In this document: piece after piece, positions 59,063 to 64,000 of the stretch
Layout: each line of letters opens with the position of its first letter
How positions within the stretch are numbered: the first letter of the stretch is position 1
Origin: Desertimonas flava
Lineage (GTDB): Bacteria > Actinomycetota > Acidimicrobiia > Acidimicrobiales > Ilumatobacteraceae
Length of the DNA: 64,000 nucleotides
Direction: 5' to 3'
Assembly: GCF_003426815.1 (NCBI RefSeq)
Contig: NZ_QKYK01000017.1
Location: 1 to 64,000, forward strand
Notes under the pieces: generated by a model
Databases searched by the model: none
Told to the model about the DNA's origin: nothing
Seen by the model: the letters and a program-made list of their open reading frames with translations, nothing else
Translations under genes and position numbers: made by a program

Positions 59063-59099
59063 ATAGTCCAGTTCTTCGAAACTGATGTCAATAACGAAA
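59063..59099 (-). promoter_or_regulatory. promoter of the enoyl-CoA hydratase with shared 16-bp element (copy C)
   Basis: On the - strand TTTCGTTATTGACATC (59099-59084) includes TTGACA (59091-59086); 17 bp later GACTAT (59068-59063) ends 6 nt before the GTG. It is the third copy of the element in front of a gene of this island. The rightward ligase gene at 59203 begins about 100 nt away and may also be controlled. Confidence 0.65.
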
Positions 59100-59202
59100 C
59101 TTTGCAAGGGGGCGCGGAGTTCCGGACAAGGGGCCCACATATGGGGGAGCGTCCACCGGAACGACGTCACCGAGAGCGCCTCCACTCGTAGGGAGAACCA
59201 CG

Positions 59203-60816
59203 TTGCCGACCGAGCAGATCCAGACACGTGACAGCGCGACCGACGAACCACGTCCGGTGACTCGATACCTCGGCGACTGTGCCCGGCTGTGGCCCGACGC
59301 CGTCGCCTGCGTGATCGACGACGGGTCGTCCGAGATCACCTACCGTGAGCTCGACGAGCGGTCCAACGCCCTGGCTCACGGTATCGCCGCGCTCGGCTGC
59401 GGCCCTGGCGACACGGTGGCGATCATGCTCGAGAACTCGATCGAGTTCGCCGTCGCCTGGTGGGCCGCCACCCGCAGCGGAATGTACGTCACGCCGATCA
59501 ACTGGCACCTGACGTCCGGCGAGACGCAGTACGTGCTGGAGAACTCTCGGGCCAAGGTCGTGATCACCAGTCCGAGCACGTCGGCCGACGCCGCGGCGGC
59601 ACTGGCGGCCACGAACGTGATCGAGATCCAGGTCGGCGCGGCGGCCGTCGGCAACGACGACCTGATCGACTTCGCCACGTTCCTCGGCGAGCACCCCGTC
59701 CACCCCATCGAACGGGAGCTCGCCGGCGGGCCGATGTTCTATTCGTCGGGTACGACCGGCCGGCCGAAGGGCGTCAAGCCGAAGCTGAGTGGCCAACACC
59801 CGTCGGAGTTCACCTCGGTGTCGAACCTGATCATGGCGACGTTCGGCATCGGGCCCGGAGACCGGTACCTGAGCCCCGCGCCGCTCTACCACTCGGCCCC
59901 GTCGAGTTGGAGTTTCGGGGCCCACACGGTCGGCGCCACCTCGGTGATCATGACGAAGTTCGACGCGGCGACGGCGCTCGGCCTCCTCGACTCCCAGGGC
60001 ATCACCGTCTCACAGTGGGTGCCGACCATGTTCCAGCGGATGTTGCGCCTGCCCGACGACGTGCGCTCCGCCTATCGCGGCGTCACCCATCAGAAGGCGT
60101 TCCACGCGGCCGCCCCGTGTCCGGCCTCGGTGAAGCGGGCGATGATCGAGTGGTGGGGGCCGATCATCTGTGAGTTCTACGCGGCGACCGAAGGTGGCGC
60201 GACGTTCATCGATTCGGCCAGCTGGCTGGAGCATCCCGGATCGGTCGGCCGGCACTGGTCGGGGGGCACGATCCACATCCTCGATCTGATCGACCGCTCG
60301 CCGGTGCCCCCCGGCGGCGAGGGCCTGATCTACTTCGAGGCGTTCGCGGCGAACCGCTTCGAGTACCACGACGACCCGCAGAAGACGGCATCGGTCTATC
60401 ACGGCGACAACCTCGTGACCGCCGGCGACATCGGCCGCATCGACGAGGAGGGCTACCTCTACCTCACCGACCGCCTGAGCAACATGATCATCTCAGGCGG
60501 CGTCAACATCTATCCCGCCGAGATCGAGCAGCACCTGGCGGGTCACCCGGACGTGATCGACGTGGCCGTCTTCGGGGTGCCCAACGACGAGTTCGGCGAG
60601 GAGGTCAAGGCCGTCGTCCAAGTCGCCCCCGCCGACCTCGACCGGCCCGATCTGATCGACCATCTGAACCGCTTCTGCCGAGAGGGTCTGGCCGGGTTCA
60701 AGTGCCCCCGCTCGTTCGACCTGGTCGCCGAGCTGCCCCGTGACGAGAACGGCAAGCTCTATAAGCGACGGCTACGCGACGAGTACTGGCGCAACCGCGA
60801 GTCGAAGTTGGTCTGA
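59203..60816 (+). CDS. acyl-CoA synthetase (AMP-dependent), paralogue 2
   Basis: This 537-residue ligase has the P-loop FYSSGTTGRPKG near 180, YAATEGG near 328, TDRLSNMIISGGVNIYP near 423 and the catalytic Lys in ENGKLYKRRLRD near 517. It is a close paralogue of the ligases at 49933 and 62971, sharing GMYVTPINWHL and the WWGPIICEFYA segment. The start is the unusual TTG at 59203, supported by GGGAGA 7 nt upstream. It begins a tightly packed operon with a dehydrogenase, SDR and third ligase. Confidence 0.9.
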   Translation: MPTEQIQTRDSATDEPRPVTRYLGDCARLWPDAVACVIDDGSSEITYRELDERSNALAHGIAALGCGPGDTVAIMLENSIEFAVAWWAATRSGMYVTPINWHLTSGETQYVLENSRAKVVITSPSTSADAAAALAATNVIEIQVGAAAVGNDDLIDFATFLGEHPVHPIERELAGGPMFYSSGTTGRPKGVKPKLSGQHPSEFTSVSNLIMATFGIGPGDRYLSPAPLYHSAPSSWSFGAHTVGATSVIMTKFDAATALGLLDSQGITVSQWVPTMFQRMLRLPDDVRSAYRGVTHQKAFHAAAPCPASVKRAMIEWWGPIICEFYAATEGGATFIDSASWLEHPGSVGRHWSGGTIHILDLIDRSPVPPGGEGLIYFEAFAANRFEYHDDPQKTASVYHGDNLVTAGDIGRIDEEGYLYLTDRLSNMIISGGVNIYPAEIEQHLAGHPDVIDVAVFGVPNDEFGEEVKAVVQVAPADLDRPDLIDHLNRFCREGLAGFKCPRSFDLVAELPRDENGKLYKRRLRDEYWRNRESKLV

Positions 60817-60819
60817 ACG

Positions 60820-62097
60820 GTGACGCACCTCGACACCGCCCCCACGACGACGGCCTCCGAGAGCGAGCTCGTCGACGAACGCATCGATCAGCTCCTCGCC
60901 GAGTGCCCGCCGGCCTCCACCGACCGCCGGACGTTTCTCGGGGCCCAGTTCGACCTCGGGCTCGCCTGGGTGGACCACCCCGTCGGCCTCGGTGGGCTGG
61001 GCGTCTCGGCCCGCTTGCAGAACGTGGTGTTGCAGCGCTTGTACGAGGCGGGCGCGCCCAGCGCCCGACTCCGCAATGCGATCGGGATCGGCCACGCCGC
61101 CCCGACGATCGTCCATCACGGCACCCCGGCTCAGCAACAGCTGTTGCGCCCGATGTTCACCGGTGAGGAGCTGTGGTGTCAGCTGTTCAGCGAACCCGGT
61201 GCCGGCTCCGATCTCGCCAACGTGTCGACGCGGGCCGTGCGTGACGGGTCGCAGTGGATCGTCAACGGTCAGAAGGTGTGGACCAGCCTGGCCCACGTGT
61301 CGGACCGGGCGATGTTGCTCACGCGCACCGATCCCGACCAGCCGAAGCATCGCGGCCTGACCTACTTCCTCATCGACATGCACCAGCCGGGCATCGAGGT
61401 GCGGCCCCTGCGGCAGCTCACCGGCGACGCCGAGTTCAACGAGGTGTTCCTCAACGACCTCGTCCTGTCCGACGACGATCGCATCGGCGATGTCAACGAC
61501 GGCTGGCGGGTCGCGACCACCACGCTGACCCACGAGCGCGATGCCAACGCCGCCACGATCGCGCCCCGCGGCTCCGGCGCCATCGGCGAGGCGATGCGGC
61601 TGTACGGGCGGCGGGGACGGCCTGGCGGCGAGACCAGGGCTCGGCTCGTCACCTGTTGGATCGACGCGGAGGTCAACCGACTGACGTCGATGCGGGTCGC
61701 CGCCAACCGCCAGCGAGGGTCGGTCGGGCCGGAGGGCTCGATCGGCAAGCTGGCCTCGAGCCTCGTCAACCAGCGGATCATGAACCTGTGTGCCGACCTG
61801 CTCGGCACCGAGGCCCTGCTGTACGCGTCGTACGAGATGCCGCGCGTCGGGGCCCACGACGCGGGTGCGGTGGCCGCCGCTGGGTGGCTGGCCGACTCGT
61901 TCGAGGCGAGCGACGACCCGTCGGTGCTCACCGACGACCAGCTGCGTCACGCGTACCTGCGATCGGTCGCCAACCAGATCGAGGCTGGTTCGTCGCAGAT
62001 CATGCGCAACATCATCGGTGAGCGCGTGCTCGGTCTCCCGGGTGAACCGAGGGTCGACAAGCACGTCGCCTGGGGCCAGCAACCCGGCAGCTCATGA
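60820..62097 (+). CDS. acyl-CoA dehydrogenase family flavoprotein
   Basis: The 425-residue protein has QLFSEPGAGSDLANV near 123, VNGQKVWTSLAH near 148 and a C-terminal IEAGSSQIMRNIIGERVLG segment near 387. It would oxidise an acyl-CoA using FAD. Relative to MCAD, the catalytic Glu position before GTSQ reads Ala (EAGSSQ), so its base may be elsewhere or in a partner. It is a paralogue of the enzyme at 51512-52768. GTG start at 60820, 3 nt after the ligase stop. Confidence 0.88.
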   Translation: MTHLDTAPTTTASESELVDERIDQLLAECPPASTDRRTFLGAQFDLGLAWVDHPVGLGGLGVSARLQNVVLQRLYEAGAPSARLRNAIGIGHAAPTIVHHGTPAQQQLLRPMFTGEELWCQLFSEPGAGSDLANVSTRAVRDGSQWIVNGQKVWTSLAHVSDRAMLLTRTDPDQPKHRGLTYFLIDMHQPGIEVRPLRQLTGDAEFNEVFLNDLVLSDDDRIGDVNDGWRVATTTLTHERDANAATIAPRGSGAIGEAMRLYGRRGRPGGETRARLVTCWIDAEVNRLTSMRVAANRQRGSVGPEGSIGKLASSLVNQRIMNLCADLLGTEALLYASYEMPRVGAHDAGAVAAAGWLADSFEASDDPSVLTDDQLRHAYLRSVANQIEAGSSQIMRNIIGERVLGLPGEPRVDKHVAWGQQPGSS

Positions 62098-62098
62098 C

Positions 62099-62974
62099 GT
62101 GCTGAGGTTCGACGGACTCACCGCCGTGATCACGGGAGCGGGTCGTGGCCTGGGCGAGGCCCACGCACGCTTGCTCGCCGAGCGGGGCGCGGCCGTCGTC
62201 GTCAACGACCTCGATGACACCGACGTCGCGGCGTCGATCGTGGCTGCAGGTGGTCGCGCTGTAGGGGTCGTCGGTTCGGTGACCGACCCCGCGGTGCGGG
62301 AGCGACTGGTGTCGACCGCGATCGCCGAGTACGGCGGGCTCGACATCCTCGTCAACAACGCCGGGATGGGGCGTCCCCACCTCGCCGCTGAGCTCGTCGA
62401 GGCTCACCTACGGCTCGAGTTCGACGTGCACGTGGTGGCGGCGCTGATGCTCGCGTCGCTCGCCTGGCCACACCTGCGATCGGGCGGTGACGGCGCCGTC
62501 GTGTTCACCACCTCGACCGTGGGGCTCGTCGGCCAGGCCGGATCGGTGGGATACGGCGCGGCGAAGGCGGCCCTGCTGGGCGCGACCACGGTGCTGGCAG
62601 CCGAGGGCCGCACCGACGGGGTGCGCGTCAACGCCATCGCGCCGATGGCCCGGACACGGATGGCCGGGGAGGTGTTCGGAGCGCTCACACCGCACCTCGC
62701 GCCCCGCCACGTGGCCGAGGTCGTCGCCTGGCTCGTCCACCCGTCGTGCCCGGTGAGCGGCCGGGTGCTGTCGGCCGGAGGGGGCCGCGTCGCAGGAATC
62801 TCCCTGACCGTCGGGCGAGGGGCTCGCGTCGAAGGCCTCGACGACGTGCCCGCCACGTGGGCCTCCCTCGAGGACGACGAACAGCTGACCCTGGCGACCG
62901 CACTCGACGAGATGGCCCTGATCGAGCAGGCACTCGGGCTGTCGGCCGCCACCCCGATCACGGAGGAACCATGA
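62099..62974 (+). CDS. SDR family oxidoreductase (3-hydroxyacyl-CoA dehydrogenase-like)
   Basis: This 291-residue dehydrogenase has ITGAGRGLGEAHARLL near 11-26, NDLDD near 36, NNAGMGRPH near 85, a TTSTVGLVGQ segment with the catalytic Ser and YGAAK near 153. The GAGRGLG motif and a long C-terminus resemble the dehydrogenase unit of multifunctional beta-oxidation enzymes, which fits oxidation of the hydroxyacyl-CoA. The GTG at 62099 is 1 nt after the dehydrogenase stop; its own stop overlaps the next ligase start (ATGA). Confidence 0.87.
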   Translation: MLRFDGLTAVITGAGRGLGEAHARLLAERGAAVVVNDLDDTDVAASIVAAGGRAVGVVGSVTDPAVRERLVSTAIAEYGGLDILVNNAGMGRPHLAAELVEAHLRLEFDVHVVAALMLASLAWPHLRSGGDGAVVFTTSTVGLVGQAGSVGYGAAKAALLGATTVLAAEGRTDGVRVNAIAPMARTRMAGEVFGALTPHLAPRHVAEVVAWLVHPSCPVSGRVLSAGGGRVAGISLTVGRGARVEGLDDVPATWASLEDDEQLTLATALDEMALIEQALGLSAATPITEEP

Positions 62975-64000
62975 CCGACGACTGCGTGTACCTCGGCGAC
63001 TGGGCCAAGGTCGAGCCCGACCGACAGGCGCTCGTGGTCGGTGACGGCGACGAAGTCCGCACGTACCGGGACCTCGACGAACGATCCGTGCGCGTCGCCA
63101 GCGCCTTGCGGGGGCTGGGACTCACCGTCGGCGACGGCGTGGCGATGATGCTCGACAACTCGGCGGCGTTCCTCGAGGTGTGGTGGGCAGGCATGCGCTC
63201 GGGTCTCTATCTGACGCCCATCAACTGGCACCTGACGGCACGAGAGGTCCGCTACCTGCTCACCGACAGCGGGGCCAAGGCGGTGGTCGTCCACGCCCGA
63301 CTCGTGCCGGTCGTGCTCGACGCCCTCGGCGACGAACCCTCGGCCATCACGATCATCGTCGTCGGGCCCGGTGATCGTCCCGCCGCGGCGATCGACTACG
63401 AGGAGCTCGTCGCAGGCGCCGACGCGACGACAGCGGCCCCGGAGGTCGCCGGCGGGATCATGTTCTACTCGTCGGGGACCACCGGCCTGCCCAAGGGGAT
63501 CCGCCCACCGCTGTCGGGCGGACCGCCCACCGACAAGACGTCGCTGATGCACTACGTGGGCCAGCGCTACGGCGTGCCGCACGGGGCTCGCTACCTGTCG
63601 ACCGGTCCGCTCTACCACTCGGCACCGATCTCGTGGTCGTCGAGCATGCACACGCTCGGCTCGACGGCGGTCGTGATGCACCGCTTCGACGCCGAGGAGT
63701 CCCTGCGCCTGATCGAACGTCAACGGGTCACCCACGTGCAGTTCGTCCCGACGATGTTCCAACGCATTCTGAACCTGCCTGACGACGTGCGAACCCGCTA
63801 CGACCTGTCGAGCCTCCAGGCGGTGTGGCATGCCGCTGCGCCGTGCTCGGTCCGTCTCAAGCGGGCGATGATCGGTCTCTTCGGCCCGATCCTCTGGGAG
63901 TACTACGCCGGCAGCGAAGGCGGGGGCACGATCATCAGCTCACCCGAGTGGCTGGAACGACCCGGGTCGGTCGGGAGGCATTGGACGGGCGGGCCGATCA
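62971..64000 (+). CDS. acyl-CoA synthetase (AMP-dependent), paralogue 3, cut by the window edge
   Basis: Only the first about 343 residues are inside the window. They include SGLYLTPINWHL near 77, the P-loop FYSSGTTGLPKG near 165, a PLYHSAPISWSS segment near 213 and YAGSEGG near 310, matching paralogues 1 and 2. The ATG at 62971 has GGAGGA 5 nt upstream and overlaps the SDR stop. The C-terminal hinge and catalytic Lys lie beyond 64000. Confidence 0.9.
   Translation, partial: MTDDCVYLGDWAKVEPDRQALVVGDGDEVRTYRDLDERSVRVASALRGLGLTVGDGVAMMLDNSAAFLEVWWAGMRSGLYLTPINWHLTAREVRYLLTDSGAKAVVVHARLVPVVLDALGDEPSAITIIVVGPGDRPAAAIDYEELVAGADATTAAPEVAGGIMFYSSGTTGLPKGIRPPLSGGPPTDKTSLMHYVGQRYGVPHGARYLSTGPLYHSAPISWSSSMHTLGSTAVVMHRFDAEESLRLIERQRVTHVQFVPTMFQRILNLPDDVRTRYDLSSLQAVWHAAAPCSVRLKRAMIGLFGPILWEYYAGSEGGGTIISSPEWLERPGSVGRHWTGGPI

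Noticed and set aside
1-64000. Mobile elements, tRNA genes or integration sites.
   Set aside because: I found no transposase, integrase or tRNA-like T-arm sequences, and composition looks uniform across the window.

Overview
The window is a high-GC chromosomal segment (roughly 70% G+C by eye). GTG starts are common, genes often overlap by 1, 4 or 8 nt, and several start codons lie 6-8 nt after a TANNNT -10 box, as in leaderless transcripts. Gene content points to an actinomycete: F420-pathway guanylyltransferase, PIN-PhoH fusion, TIGR03084 protein, PAKKA-type lysine-rich tail, paired cbs/metB. My best guess is class Acidimicrobiia (Ilumatobacter-like); this is inference from gene style, not a database match. 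I saw no rRNA, tRNA, CRISPR array, prophage or insertion sequence.

Layout. (1) 0-17 kb is mostly housekeeping: orphan RskA-like anti-sigma protein, PhoH2, HIT protein, HU plus a PAKKA tail protein, TIGR03084 protein, AraC regulator, PIG-L deacetylase and FbiD, an unknown protein, a TetR/MFS efflux pair, a class III aminotransferase, a NUDIX hydrolase, RNase HII, a remnant of a response-regulator DNA-binding domain, and metB-cbs for transsulfuration. (2) 17-37 kb is a catabolic island: an IclR regulator, a peptide-type ABC importer (SBP, DppB, DppC, fused DppDF) co-directional with a 2-hydroxyacid dehydrogenase, a Gfo/Idh/MocA oxidoreductase and an HpcH aldolase; divergent operons with an SDR, a second Gfo/Idh/MocA, a metallo-hydrolase and RidA; then DapA-like lyase, aspartoacylase-like deacylase, SDR and FAH hydrolase; then threonine-synthase-like, MlrC and GSA-aminomutase-like enzymes. 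A nearly identical 22-bp palindromic element occurs in two of its promoters. (3) 37-40 kb is a zinc ABC importer (AztABC/ZnuABC type) with a Fur/Zur-like box between its divergent genes. (4) 41-64 kb is a second catabolic island: two Liv-type ABC importers of the same unusual architecture (K-H-fused MG-F), two alpha/beta hydrolases, an NTF2-like protein, a large SMP-30 propeller, three paralogous acyl-CoA ligases, two acyl-CoA dehydrogenases, an enoyl-CoA hydratase, an SDR and a TetR regulator. Three of its promoters share the 16-bp element TTTCGTTWTTGACATC, which contains the -35 hexamer.

How it works together. Island 2 looks like uptake and stepwise breakdown of an amino- or acyl-substituted sugar acid or peptide-like compound, controlled by the IclR protein. 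Island 4 looks like import of a small carboxylate or ester, ester cleavage, CoA activation and beta-oxidation-like steps, controlled by the TetR protein. The substrates cannot be read from the sequence. The most striking single observations are the HU/PAKKA-tail pair, which is one reading frame divided by a lone in-frame TAG, and the two sets of shared operators.
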